Assembly: GCA_938074335.1 (NCBI GenBank)
Contig: CALJEL010000028.1
Coordinates: 1 to 49,248 of the forward strand
Direction of reading: 5' to 3'
From: an uncultured bacterium
GTDB lineage: Bacteria; Nitrospirota; Thermodesulfovibrionia; Thermodesulfovibrionales; CALJEL01
Length of the DNA: 49,248 nt
Shown here: piece by piece, positions 24,073 through 32,578 of the stretch
Layout: the number at the start of each line of letters is the position of its first letter
Position numbering within the stretch: position 1 is the stretch's first letter
Translations under genes and position numbers: made by a program
The notes under the pieces: generated by a model
What the model saw: only the letters and a program-made list of their open reading frames with translations
What the model was told of the DNA's origin: nothing
Databases searched by the model: none

Positions 24073-25451
24073 AAAAGATACTCGTTGTTGACGATCAGAG
24101 GACAGTTTGTTATTCCCTTGAGAGATTTCTTCAATCCGAGGACTATGAGGTCTATACAGTTCAGAGCGGTGAAGAGGCGCTGGTAATCTTAGACAATCTT
24201 AGACCTGACCTTGTGATAATGGATGTGAGGATGCCCGGGATGGATGGTATAGAAGTCCTGCGAAAAATAAAGGATTCCCAGCCTAATATCCAGGTAATCA
24301 TGATGACAGCCTATAGCACAACAGAAAAGGCAATCCAGGCAATTAAATTGGGTGCCTATGATTATATTACAAAACCCTTTGACAATGATGAATTGCTTAT
24401 AAGGATAAAAGAGGCTATAAAGGCAAAGGAGCTCATGGAAAAGGTGGTTACCTTTGATGGCTTTGATGAGTATCCGGGTAGTGAGAGGATTATAGGCAAA
24501 AGTCCTGCCATGCTTGAGATCTATAAACAGATAGGAAAGGCCGCTCCAACAGATGCACCTGTCCTTATAAAGGGAGAAAGTGGTACGGGTAAAGAGCTTA
24601 TTGCAAGGGCAATCTACCATTTCAGCAACAGGTCAAATAAGCCGTTTCTCGCAATAAATTGTGCAGCCATCCCTGAACAACTCCTTGAAAGCGAGCTTTT
24701 CGGTTACGAGAAGGGTGCATTTACAGGAGCAGATTTTAAACGCATAGGGAAATTTGAACAATGCAGTGGAGGCACTGTCTTTCTCGATGAAATCGGTGAC
24801 ATGCCCTTAAGTCTTCAGGCAAAACTCTTGAGGGTACTTCAGGATGGCTTGTTTCAACGACTTGGTGGCACAGAAAATATAAAATCAGATATAAGAATAA
24901 TTACTGCGACAAACAAAAATTTAGAAGAGATGGTAAAAAGGGGCACCTTCAGGGAAGACCTCTATTATCGTATAAATGTGGTCACAATCAATGTACCGCC
25001 ATTAAGAGAAAGAAAGGAAGACATAAAAGAACTTGTCCATTACTTTATACAGAAATACAACAAAAAGCTTGGAAAGACAATAAAAGGTATTACTACCGAT
25101 ACCTTGAAAAAGCTGGAAGAATATTCCTGGCCAGGAAATGTTAGGGAACTCGAGAATGTTATTCAGAAGGCAATGGTCTTCTGCAATAGCGATTATATTT
25201 CCCTTGAATCCTGCGAAGGCTTGTATCAAAATTTAGCCCGGGGCAGCTGTGTCTCATTACAGGAGGCTATTGAAAACCTTGTGGAACTTGCCTTTAAGGA
25301 TGGCTGCCATGACAGGTTTCAGGAGATAGTCAGCGCACTTGAAAAATCCATGGTCAAAAAGGCAATGGAACTAACTAAAGGCAATCAGGTGCAGGCAGCA
25401 AGACTGCTCGGGATATCGAGAAACACGCTCAGGAAGAAATTGGAAGAATAA
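24069..25451 (+). CDS. NtrC-type sigma-54-dependent response regulator
   Basis: A 460-residue activator. Receiver domain with phosphoacceptor Asp52 (VIMDVRMPG), AAA+ domain with Walker A GESGTGKE, the sigma-54 contact loop GAFTGA and Walker [12 protein letters not shown], then a Fis-type helix-turn-helix ([15 protein letters not shown]) at the C-terminus. It is the last gene of the sensing trio. Its likely target is the -24/-12 promoter at 26664, about 1.2 kb downstream. Confidence 0.92.
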   Translation: MKKILVVDDQRTVCYSLERFLQSEDYEVYTVQSGEEALVILDNLRPDLVIMDVRMPGMDGIEVLRKIKDSQPNIQVIMMTAYSTTEKAIQAIKLGAYDYITKPFDNDELLIRIKEAIKAKELMEKVVTFDGFDEYPGSERIIGKSPAMLEIYKQIGKAAPTDAPVLIKGESGTGKELIARAIYHFSNRSNKPFLAINCAAIPEQLLESELFGYEKGAFTGADFKRIGKFEQCSGGTVFLDEIGDMPLSLQAKLLRVLQDGLFQRLGGTENIKSDIRIITATNKNLEEMVKRGTFREDLYYRINVVTINVPPLRERKEDIKELVHYFIQKYNKKLGKTIKGITTDTLKKLEEYSWPGNVRELENVIQKAMVFCNSDYISLESCEGLYQNLARGSCVSLQEAIENLVELAFKDGCHDRFQEIVSALEKSMVKKAMELTKGNQVQAARLLGISRNTLRKKLEE

Positions 25452-25555
25452 GCAATGTATATTATTAAGTTATGCAAAGTTAAAGGAAGGAGTGCGTAAC
25501 CCACTAGAGTTATCATGGCATAGTATCTATAATTGAGCATGCCTTCTAAAGTAGT

Positions 25556-25613
25556 GAGTTAGTATGCAAGTGAGTTAGTGAGTTAGTATTTTCTAATTCA
25601 CTAATTCACTAAT
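25556..25613. repeat. 8-bp tandem array GTGAGTTA with inverted copies
   Basis: Units of GTGAGTTA/GTTAGTAT run first in one direction, then AATTCACT units in the complement. The transcript could fold into a long hairpin after the regulator gene. Together with the next element it fills most of the 368-bp gap between 25452 and 25819. Confidence 0.85.
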
Positions 25614-25616
25614 CTA

Positions 25617-25750
25617 GGTAGCCGCAGGCTTCCAGCCTGCGTGGCGTAGGCTTCCAGGTACCGCAGGCTTCCAGCCTGCGATAAATGGTGGAAATACAAA
25701 AAGCCTACAACAGGCTGGAAGCCTGTTCTACCATCTTGCGGCTACCAGCT
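25617..25750. repeat. GTAGCCGCA-bounded repeat element (copy 1)
   Basis: Bounded by GGTAGCCGCA and TGCGGCTACC in inverted orientation, with internal hairpins such as CAGGCTT/AAGCCTG and the core CGATAAATGGTGGAAATAC. A second copy lies at 48802-48879. It carries no coding capacity. Confidence 0.8.
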
Positions 25751-25793
25751 GTAAATCATAATCATGAACAGGGTAATTTTTTTGAGTAAGACG

Positions 25794-25802
25794 TGATATA
25801 AT
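25794..25802 (+). promoter_or_regulatory. Extended -10 promoter of the HEPN/MNT pair
   Basis: TGATATAAT (TGnTATAAT) lies 17 bases before the HEPN start; no good -35 is seen. The short distance leaves a leader of about 10 bases that includes the ribosome binding site AGAGGA. Confidence 0.5.
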
Positions 25803-25819
25803 TTGAAAAGAGGAATTAT

Positions 25820-26209
25820 ATGAACAGGTGGAAAGACTGGTATGAGCAGGGTAAAAGAGATATGGAAAGGGCAGTCCTTGACCTTGAGTATAAATATTAT
25901 GAGTGGGCATGTTTTACATCACAACAATCTGCAGAAAAGGTCATTAAAGGTCTAGCCCTGAAACTCGGGTTAAATTTATGGGGGCATTCTCTTACAGAGA
26001 TACTCCATATACTCTCTTCAAAAGCAGACATACCCGTAGAGATAAAAGAGAAGGCAAAGCTTTTAGATTTATATTATATACCGCCAAGATACCCAAATGG
26101 CTTTCCTGCTGGTAAGCCTGCTGATTACTTCACTGAAAAACAGGCAAAGGAGGCAATAGATGCGGCAAGTGATATCATCAGGTTCTGTGAGGGCATTCTA
26201 TTTAAATAA
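25820..26209 (+). CDS. HEPN-domain protein
   Basis: A 129-residue helical protein with the HEPN pattern: FTSQQSAEKVIKGLALKLG, GHSLTEIL, and the conserved YYIPPRYPNGFP followed by FTEKQAKEAI. HEPN proteins are RNase toxins or their relatives and pair with MNT nucleotidyltransferases. The classic RxxxxH RNase motif is not clear here, so it may be a non-catalytic type. The next gene starts inside its 3' end. Confidence 0.8.
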   Translation: MNRWKDWYEQGKRDMERAVLDLEYKYYEWACFTSQQSAEKVIKGLALKLGLNLWGHSLTEILHILSSKADIPVEIKEKAKLLDLYYIPPRYPNGFPAGKPADYFTEKQAKEAIDAASDIIRFCEGILFK

Positions 26210-26534
26210 AGAAGACATTATTAATAAATTGATCGAAACCGCTCAAGAATCCCTGAATAAATTTCCGGAGATAAGAGAGGTCAGGCTTATAGGTTCTCTG
26301 GCAAAGGGAGAAGAAACAGGACTAAGCGATATAGATATCTTCCTTGTAGCTGATAACGAAGAGAGGAATCCCATTGAACGAATGAAGCCTTATTTTAATT
26401 TCTTTTCTGAGAGGATCGATTTAGCCATTGACATGATCGTTGCAAGATCAGATGAAATTGAATATTTCAAAGAATTTTTGAAAGAAAGTATAACCTTGAG
26501 TAAACGCCCTCGAACAACTGATGAAGATAACTAA
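26187..26534 (+). CDS. MNT-type minimal nucleotidyltransferase
   Basis: A 115-residue protein with the nucleotidyltransferase motif LIGSLAKGEETGLSDIDIFLV (GS-x9-DxD). Family members adenylylate the partner HEPN protein and act as antitoxins. The start is uncertain; GTG 26187 fits better than ATG 26160, and both overlap the HEPN gene. The pair sits between the regulator trio and its likely target operon. Confidence 0.78.
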   Translation: MRAFYLNKEDIINKLIETAQESLNKFPEIREVRLIGSLAKGEETGLSDIDIFLVADNEERNPIERMKPYFNFFSERIDLAIDMIVARSDEIEYFKEFLKESITLSKRPRTTDEDN

Positions 26535-26573
26535 GCAGGCAATAATCAGTAATTAGTAGCCTGATAGTTTGAT

Positions 26574-26625
26574 AACAGGATTTATCTGTTCAATCTCTGC
26601 GCACCTGAGCAAGTATTGAACACTT
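26574..26625. promoter_or_regulatory. Candidate upstream activator sites
   Basis: Two dyads upstream of the -24/-12 promoter: GATAA-N6-TTATC (26571-26586), overlapped by AACAG-N7-CTGTT (26574-26590), and the near-palindrome AAGTATTGAACACTT (26611-26625). Their position about 40-90 bp upstream of -24 suits an NtrC-type activator. Assignment to the regulator at 24069 is inference. Confidence 0.4.
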
Positions 26626-26663
26626 CCTGAAGATAAATATCCTTAATTATCAACTTGTTACAC

Positions 26664-26679
26664 TGGCATAATGCTTGCT
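26664..26679 (+). promoter_or_regulatory. Sigma-54 (-24/-12) promoter
   Basis: TGGCATAATGCTTGCT matches the consensus TGGCACGNNNNTTGCW, with the invariant GG and GC exactly spaced. It lies 43 bp before the start of the ferredoxin-subunit gene. Confidence 0.85.
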
Positions 26680-26721
26680 TAAACTCCTTTCGAATCAAAT
26701 TTTTTGAAAGGAGGATGAATT

Positions 26722-27387
26722 ATGTCAAAAAAGTACGCATTGCTTGTTGACCTGAGAAAGTGCGTTGGTTGCACATCCTGTCAGGTAAGCTGCAAGATGG
26801 AAAATGCAGTGCCGATAGGGCAGTTCAGGTCAAGGGTGGATATTGCGGATACAGGCGAATATCCGAAACCGAAGAGGTATTTTTTACCAAAGATTTGTAA
26901 TCAGTGCGACGAGCCGCCGTGCATCCTTCCGTGTCCTGTGAAAGGCGCCACTTACAAAAGGGAGGACGGAGTGGTAATGGTGAACAGGGATCTCTGCATC
27001 GGCTGCGGAAGGTGTGTAGGTGCATGTCCTTATGGAGCGAGGTTTTTACATCCCCATATCCCTGTCAAGAATGACCCTTCAAAATATGCTAAGGATGTTC
27101 CTGAAGTCAGGGGGAAAAAGGCAAAGGACTTAAAGGTTGTTGACAAATGTGATTATTGCAGCCACAGGCTTGCAGAGGGCATTGAGGAGCCTGCATGCGT
27201 GAGAAACTGCATGGGTAGGGCAAGGGTATTTGGCGATCTCAGTGATCCAAACAGTGACATATCAAAGGCCATCAAGGCACTAAAGCCTGATGTCCTACAC
27301 CCTGAATATGGCACCAAACCGAGGGTATTCATCGTGGCCCCTGACAAAGAGGTATTCAAGGCCGCTGATGGCCACATAAATAGATAG
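26722..27387 (+). CDS. Four-cluster ferredoxin subunit of a molybdopterin oxidoreductase
   Basis: A 221-residue PsrB/PhsB/ArrB-type electron-transfer subunit. Four cysteine groups bind four [4Fe-4S] clusters: CVGCTSCQVSC (C14-C24), CNQCDEPPCILPC, CIGCGRCVGAC, and CDYC with a later ACVRNC. There is no signal peptide, so it would be exported together with the Tat-tagged catalytic subunit. GAAAGGAGGATG upstream of ATG 26722 is a strong ribosome binding site. The catalytic subunit follows 11 bases later. Confidence 0.9.
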   Translation: MSKKYALLVDLRKCVGCTSCQVSCKMENAVPIGQFRSRVDIADTGEYPKPKRYFLPKICNQCDEPPCILPCPVKGATYKREDGVVMVNRDLCIGCGRCVGACPYGARFLHPHIPVKNDPSKYAKDVPEVRGKKAKDLKVVDKCDYCSHRLAEGIEEPACVRNCMGRARVFGDLSDPNSDISKAIKALKPDVLHPEYGTKPRVFIVAPDKEVFKAADGHINR

Positions 27388-27398
27388 GAGGTATATAC

Positions 27399-30266
27399 AT
27401 GGAAATCACAAGACGGTCCCTTTTGAAGTATGCAGGAGTGTTAGCTGGTTTAGCTGCATTGGAGAAGACAGGGCTTATGTCCTTGAGGCATCTGTCTCCC
27501 TCTGAGGCAGAGGCAGTAGAGAAGGCTATGGGTCAGTATGAGATTAAGTACAGCGCTTGCTGCATGTGTCCAAGTGAGTGTGGATTAGAGTTCTGGGTAA
27601 AAGACGGTAAGGTTCACAAGATATACGGCAATCCAAATGTGCCCTATAACGATGGTATTGTCTGTGCCAAAGGCGCCTCTGGTATGCAGTTGATATACTC
27701 CCCTGATAGGCTGAAGTATCCCATGATACGCACAGGCGAGAGGGGCTCAGGTAAGTTCAAGAGGGTATCCTGGGAGGAGGCCATTGATTACATTGGCAAG
27801 AAACTAATAGATATCAAGAAGAAATACGGCCCTGAGTCTGTAATAATGGACACAGGCGATGTGACTGACAGAGACCAGTATTGGAGGCTCTTTTATGCGT
27901 ATGGCACACCAAATTGCGTTGAACACGGTTCTATATGCGATACCCCAAGGAGGCATGGGCCTAAGTTAATGGTAGGTGGTAAGCGTTGGGAACCAGACCT
28001 GATGAGGCCAGTGTACGTCAGACAGCCTGACGGAAGCCTGAAAAAAGATATGTCCTACAAGACAAAGCTCATCATCTACTGTGGATGGAACCCCTTTGTG
28101 GCTACCAGGATAATGTATGAAAACAGAGGCACTGTGGGTGCAAAGGTTGAAAACGGTTGTAGATATTTTGTCATTGACCCAAGCTATTCAAACACGGCCG
28201 CACTGGCAGACAAGTGGATTGCCCCAAGGCCTGGCACTGACAATGACATCTTTGCTGCAATGCTACGCTACATTCTGGAAAACGACGACCAAAACAATCC
28301 AGACAAGAAATATATAGACTGGAACTTCAAGAAGTACTCAAAGGGTTGGGATGACTTTGAAAAGGCCTTTAAGTCCTGGTGGCATAAGAAAGACCCCATC
28401 AACAACCTCGAATACTTCAGCGTAAAGTGGGCTGCAGACAGGGCTGGGATAAAGGAAGAGGAAATAGTTGAGCTTGCCCATACCTTTGGAATTACAAAGC
28501 CTGCTGCCCTTGTATGGGGTATGCAGTCACCTGGACATCATTACAACGGTTACTGCGGCTCTATCTTAGGTGTAGCCCTCAATGTGATTACAGGCAACTT
28601 TGATGCACCAGGTGGTATCATTGACACTGAGATAATGAAGTGGAGCAAGGGAGGCAAGGGCAGGCTCTTCTCATGGGTTGAAAACAAGAACTTTAACGAT
28701 AGGATAGTAAAGCGGACCATCAATGGCAAGGAGGTAGAGGGCAAGCAGTCTGAGCTTCACAAAGACCATTACGGCAGCAAGTACCCTGCTGCATGGGACG
28801 ATGTGGTTGGTGACTATCCGGAATTCTTTGAAGGTAAGGAGGTGGAGATAAGATACGGTGCTTTCAGGGGACACAAGTATCCAATCAAGGCATACATACT
28901 AAGGACAGGTAACACCGTAGTCAGTGGCTCTGCTACATGGAGATGGCGTGAGGCAATGACTGCAAAGGATGCAAAGGGCAACTACAAGCTCGAACTCATA
29001 GTATTTATCGACACCTTATACCTTGAGAGTGCCCTTTATGCTGATGTAATACTACCTGAGGCAAGCTACGCCGAAAGGGTGAGCTGGTCTGACATATATC
29101 CACCAATGCCCCTTGGATACTTAAGGGATGCCGTAATCAAACCACTTCATGAGTCTAAGAATCCTACAGAGATAATGAACCTGATTGCCAAAAAGCTCTA
29201 TGACCTTGGCGACAGGGACATAAAGCCCGGTGACTTTTGGGAGCGTTACAAAGACGAAGACACCTTTGCCACAGACCTCATCCTTGGCACCCCAGGGAAG
29301 CCCAATATCGGCACCCCCTTACCCTATCCACAGTATCCTGAGGGATATATATTGCGTGGCACCCCAGATTCCCTTGAAAAGGGCAATGTGAAAATAGACC
29401 ACGAAAAGAAAGAGGTTGTGGGCGAGCAGGTTACACCTGCATGGATGCGTAAGAATAAGGGCGTAGCAATATGGCCAATGAGCTGGTACAGATACAAGTG
29501 GACTACCAAAGAGGAGCCCCACAAGATATGGCCCCCTACGGACTCAAAGCTCATAGAGTTTGTATGGGACTACACCGATGGTGATAAGCGCAAAGGGAGA
29601 TACTCCAAATACAATGTGCTCATAGAAAAGGCAGGTGGAGAAGTGCCTAAGGGGCTTAAGGAGATCGGCTTTGATAAGTTCCCATCCACATTCTACTGGT
29701 TTGAGACAAAGTGGAATCCCTATACAAACCCTGAGTATAAAAAATACGCCAAGGACTATCCCTTCCAGCTCATCACCGGCAGGATACATCACGCTATGAC
29801 TGGTACGCAGATGATCCCATGGCTTGGAGAGATAAAGGCAGAGGGCTTATGGCAACCAATGAACGATGAGTTTGAGGCAGAGATTCCCGAAGCAATGCCT
29901 ATGGGTAAAGACCCCATGAAGACCATGAAGGTAAGGTTTAAGGCAAACACCTTCTCTGTAGGCACCATATGGATGAACAGTGATGATGCAAAGAGGTTGG
30001 GCATTAAAACAGGTGATCTCGTAATTGTAGAAAATCCCCTTGGAAAGTCTACAAAGGGCAAGGTCTTTGCCTCTGGGGGCATAAGGCCTGGCGTTGTAAA
30101 GATTGCCTTTGGCTCAGGCGGTAGGTTTAGCCCAGGACTCGGTGTTGCTTACAAGAGCAAGGATTATACGCCGGACTGCAACAATCTCGTTGACCCTGAG
30201 GCGCTAAGTCCGATTATGGGACAGTGTGCGTATGCGGACATGATGATAAGGGTTAAAAAGGCATAA
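27399..30266 (+). CDS. Tat-exported molybdopterin oxidoreductase catalytic subunit (Psr/Phs/Arr branch)
   Basis: A 955-residue DMSO-reductase-family enzyme. The N-terminus has a Tat signal (TRRSLLK, then hydrophobic residues 11-21). C54-x2-C57-x3-C61-x27-C89 binds a [4Fe-4S] cluster, and Cys180 in EHGSICDTPRRHG is the likely molybdenum ligand. C-terminal MopB-binding motifs include ITGRIHHAMTGTQ and NSDDAKRLGIKTGDLV. Candidate substrates are polysulfide, thiosulfate, tetrathionate, arsenate or selenate. Against canonical ArrA: no Arg-Tyr pair about 28 residues before the ligand Cys, and Arg instead of the expected Lys five after it. Codons look enriched in AAG and ACC relative to neighbours, suggesting high expression. 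Confidence 0.88.
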   Translation: MEITRRSLLKYAGVLAGLAALEKTGLMSLRHLSPSEAEAVEKAMGQYEIKYSACCMCPSECGLEFWVKDGKVHKIYGNPNVPYNDGIVCAKGASGMQLIYSPDRLKYPMIRTGERGSGKFKRVSWEEAIDYIGKKLIDIKKKYGPESVIMDTGDVTDRDQYWRLFYAYGTPNCVEHGSICDTPRRHGPKLMVGGKRWEPDLMRPVYVRQPDGSLKKDMSYKTKLIIYCGWNPFVATRIMYENRGTVGAKVENGCRYFVIDPSYSNTAALADKWIAPRPGTDNDIFAAMLRYILENDDQNNPDKKYIDWNFKKYSKGWDDFEKAFKSWWHKKDPINNLEYFSVKWAADRAGIKEEEIVELAHTFGITKPAALVWGMQSPGHHYNGYCGSILGVALNVITGNFDAPGGIIDTEIMKWSKGGKGRLFSWVENKNFNDRIVKRTINGKEVEGKQSELHKDHYGSKYPAAWDDVVGDYPEFFEGKEVEIRYGAFRGHKYPIKAYILRTGNTVVSGSATWRWREAMTAKDAKGNYKLELIVFIDTLYLESALYADVILPEASYAERVSWSDIYPPMPLGYLRDAVIKPLHESKNPTEIMNLIAKKLYDLGDRDIKPGDFWERYKDEDTFATDLILGTPGKPNIGTPLPYPQYPEGYILRGTPDSLEKGNVKIDHEKKEVVGEQVTPAWMRKNKGVAIWPMSWYRYKWTTKEEPHKIWPPTDSKLIEFVWDYTDGDKRKGRYSKYNVLIEKAGGEVPKGLKEIGFDKFPSTFYWFETKWNPYTNPEYKKYAKDYPFQLITGRIHHAMTGTQMIPWLGEIKAEGLWQPMNDEFEAEIPEAMPMGKDPMKTMKVRFKANTFSVGTIWMNSDDAKRLGIKTGDLVIVENPLGKSTKGKVFASGGIRPGVVKIAFGSGGRFSPGLGVAYKSKDYTPDCNNLVDPEALSPIMGQCAYADMMIRVKKA

Positions 30267-30292
30267 AATAGAGCAAAAGGGCAAAATAATAC

Positions 30293-30331
30293 TTGAACGG
30301 TTTGAACAGTTTGAACTGTTTGAACCGTTCA
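30293..30331. repeat. 9-bp tandem array (TTTGAACNG)
   Basis: Four nonamers TTGAACGG/TTTGAACAG/TTTGAACTG/TTTGAACCG end in an inverted copy; the outer ends TTGAACGG and CCGTTCAA can pair. It lies between the catalytic and chaperone genes. Related arrays occur at 31070-31100 and 32748-32789. Confidence 0.85.
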
Positions 30332-30370
30332 ATGCCTTGCTATAGGCTACTACAAACGAACGAGGTGACA

Positions 30371-30985
30371 ATGATAGAGGAGTTAAGAGAAGAGCTCTAT
30401 CTGTATAATCTCTTAAGACAGATATTTTTAAAAGAGCCTACAGATAAATTGATTAAAGACCTCTCCATGATTGATCCCCCTGAGGATGCCGATGATGAAA
30501 TTGACAGGGGTTTGAAGATCCTTCTTGAGTCAATCAGAAAGAATGAGCACAGGCTTGATGAGTGGCTCGAAGAACTTGCACTTGAATATGCCCGTTTATT
30601 CATAGGGCCTAAAAATCCTCCAGCAGTGCCTTACGCCTCTTTTTATTTATCAGAATCCCGTTCATTAATGACAGACGAAACTATTGATGTCAGGAAAAGA
30701 TACCTTGAAGCAGGGATGGCTGTAAAGGAACTTTACAGCATCCCTGATGACCATATAGGTATAGAGCTTGAGTTTATTTATTATCTAACACAAAGGGCTA
30801 TTGAATATTTTGAAGATGGTAATCGTGAAGAGGCATCAAGAATCTTTGAAATGAGAGAGAATTTTTTTAATAACCACATGATGAAATGGATATCTCCTTT
30901 TGTTGAAAAGATATTAGAGTCCTCATCGGAAGATTTCTATAAAGGTATTGCTCTTATCTTGAGGGGAGTCATCAATCCGCTTTAA
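30371..30985 (+). CDS. TorD/DmsD-family molybdoenzyme chaperone
   Basis: A 204-residue all-helical chaperone. The family pattern EYARLFIGPKNPPAVPYASFYLSES and ELEFIYYLTQRAIEYFEDGN are visible. Such proteins bind the Tat signal of a partner molybdoenzyme until the cofactor is inserted. ATG 30371 with GAGGTGACA upstream is the likely start; a longer TTG reading would translate the upstream nonamer repeat. It serves the enzyme encoded 105 bases upstream. No membrane (NrfD/PsrC) subunit gene follows. Confidence 0.88.
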   Translation: MIEELREELYLYNLLRQIFLKEPTDKLIKDLSMIDPPEDADDEIDRGLKILLESIRKNEHRLDEWLEELALEYARLFIGPKNPPAVPYASFYLSESRSLMTDETIDVRKRYLEAGMAVKELYSIPDDHIGIELEFIYYLTQRAIEYFEDGNREEASRIFEMRENFFNNHMMKWISPFVEKILESSSEDFYKGIALILRGVINPL

Positions 30986-31501
30986 CTCCATACCACCCTG
31001 TTGCCTTTCATCTATTCTTTGCCTTCAGGGCTTATCAAGGTATGAAGATGCCTATCCTCTCAATAATTAAACAGTTTGAACTGTTTAAACTGTTTGAACA
31101 TTTCTGTGAGGCAGCCTGCCAGTTAGGGTACTGGCAAAAAGTGGAGAGGAAACCCCTAAACTGCCGATAGCAATGGCGGGGGATGCCGAAAAGGCAATAT
31201 AGCACCCCAGAAAATCTGACGATTTTCTGGGGACCCCGCTCGCGACACCTTAATAGTGCGACAGAACGATAGAGCGGCAGAACGACAGAACGGGGGTTGT
31301 AGTGGCAATTCATGAATTGCCCTTACTGTCGCACTATCGCACTATGTTGTCGCACTGTAGCACTGTCGCACTGTGGCTCTACTTTGAGGCATCCCCGCCA
31401 TTAAAAATGCATTTCTATCAGCAAATTGAGGGGAAACAGGAGCTCTGGACTGACATGAAATAGTATGGTAAAATTTAAAAAACTCTAAACAGGAGGTTTT
31501 T
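30986..31501. repeat. Gene-free repeat-rich stretch
   Basis: Holds a TTTGAACTG array (31070-31100), a GGCAGCCTGCC-type hairpin (31110-31135), the MITE-like element at 31153-31433 and the leader of the next gene. No ORF of interest was found. Confidence 0.8.
31153..31433. mobile_element. MITE-like element, copy 1
   Basis: About 281 bp. The left end reads CCCCTAAACTGCCGATAG then CAATGGCGGGGGATGCC. The right end is its inverted counterpart (GGCATCCCCGCCATT, a 12-base insert AAAAATGCATTT, CTATCAGCAAATTGAGGGG). The interior has the CCCCAGAAAATC/GATTTTCTGGGG hairpin (31203-31235) and GCGACAG/TCGCACTA octamers. There is no ORF, so it is non-autonomous. Related copies lie near 43086 and at 48459-48976. 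Confidence 0.7.
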
Positions 31502-32035
31502 ATGAAGAACATAAAGGGTTTTGTACAGGTACTTCTTACTATAATTATTATCATCCTTGCTGGTGGTATTGGTTTTTCCATATTTTTGATCAAACAGCAG
31601 GAAAAGACCATCAGGACTCTTACACAGAAGATAGAGGCAGTTGAAAAGAGGCTTCCAAAGATAGAAAAGATTGAAAAGGACACAACATCTATCATGGAAG
31701 AGCTTCAAAAACAGAAAGAAAAGGGTCTTGTTAAGCTTGACATACCTGCAGTGCAGAAACTTGACAAAGATTTCATGGTAGCAAAACTCTCTGTGAAACC
31801 CCATCTTACAGGAGTTATGGTTAAAGGTGTTATTATAAACGGGACCCCTCTCCCACAGGAGGATATAAAATTTAAAATCACGATACTTGATAAATCAAAG
31901 GAATTCTCAATAAAGAAATTATCCCCTGGTGGAAGCAAAGGCTTCGAGGTCTATGTACCGGATGTCCAGGCAGATAAGGCACAGACAGCCAGGATAGAAC
32001 ATCTTGAATCCACGGTGCTGTATTATAAAGACTGA
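31502..32035 (+). CDS. Hypothetical membrane-anchored coiled-coil protein
   Basis: A 177-residue protein not recognised with confidence. One N-terminal transmembrane helix (residues 8-30) is followed by a coiled coil (33-75) and a C-terminal beta-rich domain (90-170) that resembles FxLYD/DUF3426-type domains. It is probably exposed in the periplasm. AGGAGG seven bases before ATG 31502 supports the start. It converges with rlmH. Confidence 0.7.
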   Translation: MKNIKGFVQVLLTIIIIILAGGIGFSIFLIKQQEKTIRTLTQKIEAVEKRLPKIEKIEKDTTSIMEELQKQKEKGLVKLDIPAVQKLDKDFMVAKLSVKPHLTGVMVKGVIINGTPLPQEDIKFKITILDKSKEFSIKKLSPGGSKGFEVYVPDVQADKAQTARIEHLESTVLYYKD

Positions 32036-32103
32036 GTGCCGGGTGGCAAAAACAGTCCGAAAGGATTTGGCCCTGATCATCAGTTCAGGGAAGGCACAAA
32101 TAT

Positions 32104-32544
32104 TCAGTAATGATATTGCCTTCCCTTTATTATTGTCATTGCCCTGTAGAGCTGCTCAAAAAATATAAGCCTTGAAAGTTCATGGGTAAAGGTGAGTCTT
32201 GAGAGAGAGATTCTGAGAAGTGCAGCCCTTTTTAATTCTTCAGTCACACCAAAAGGGCCTCCTATAACAAAGTCCATCTCCGTGATATCCCTTAAAATAT
32301 CTGTGAATTCCTCTGAACTGAACTCCCTGCCCTCCCTGTCAAGGAGATAGAAGGGCCTTCCCGCTGCCTTAAGAAGTGCCTTTGATTCCTGCTCTATGAC
32401 CTGTTGCCTTGAACCAGTACCGGGTTTAAGCTCAACAATCTCAATCCTTACATAAGGCTTAAGAAGTTTGAGATATTTACTGATGCCTGCTTTTATAAAG
32501 CCCTCCTTTGTCCTTCCTGGATATATCACCCTTATGTGTTGCAT
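32104..32544 (-). CDS. rlmH: 23S rRNA pseudouridine-1915 N3-methyltransferase RlmH
   Basis: A 146-residue SPOUT methyltransferase that methylates Psi1915 in helix 69 of 23S rRNA. The knot region shows FYLLDREGREFSSEEFT, FVIGGPFGV, and the C-terminal SLSRLTFTHELSRLIFFEQLYRAMTIIKGRQYHY. The start is set at ATG 32544 because the sequence upstream is repeat DNA and family members begin near this residue. No clear ribosome binding site was found. Confidence 0.92.
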   Translation of the reverse strand: MQHIRVIYPGRTKEGFIKAGISKYLKLLKPYVRIEIVELKPGTGSRQQVIEQESKALLKAAGRPFYLLDREGREFSSEEFTDILRDITEMDFVIGGPFGVTEELKRAALLRISLSRLTFTHELSRLIFFEQLYRAMTIIKGRQYHY

Positions 32545-32578
32545 GGGGTAATAATAACATAAATCAGCAGAGCCGTAG

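Noticed and set aside
27399-30266. Calling the molybdoenzyme arrA because arsenic genes are nearby
   Set aside because: The ars operon is 14 kb away and separately regulated, and the residues I recall as ArrA-specific near the Mo ligand are not matched. The subunit is left unnamed.
30293-30370. Longer TorD start at TTG 30293
   Set aside because: It would translate the TTTGAACNG repeat; ATG 30371 has GAGGTGACA upstream and fits family length.
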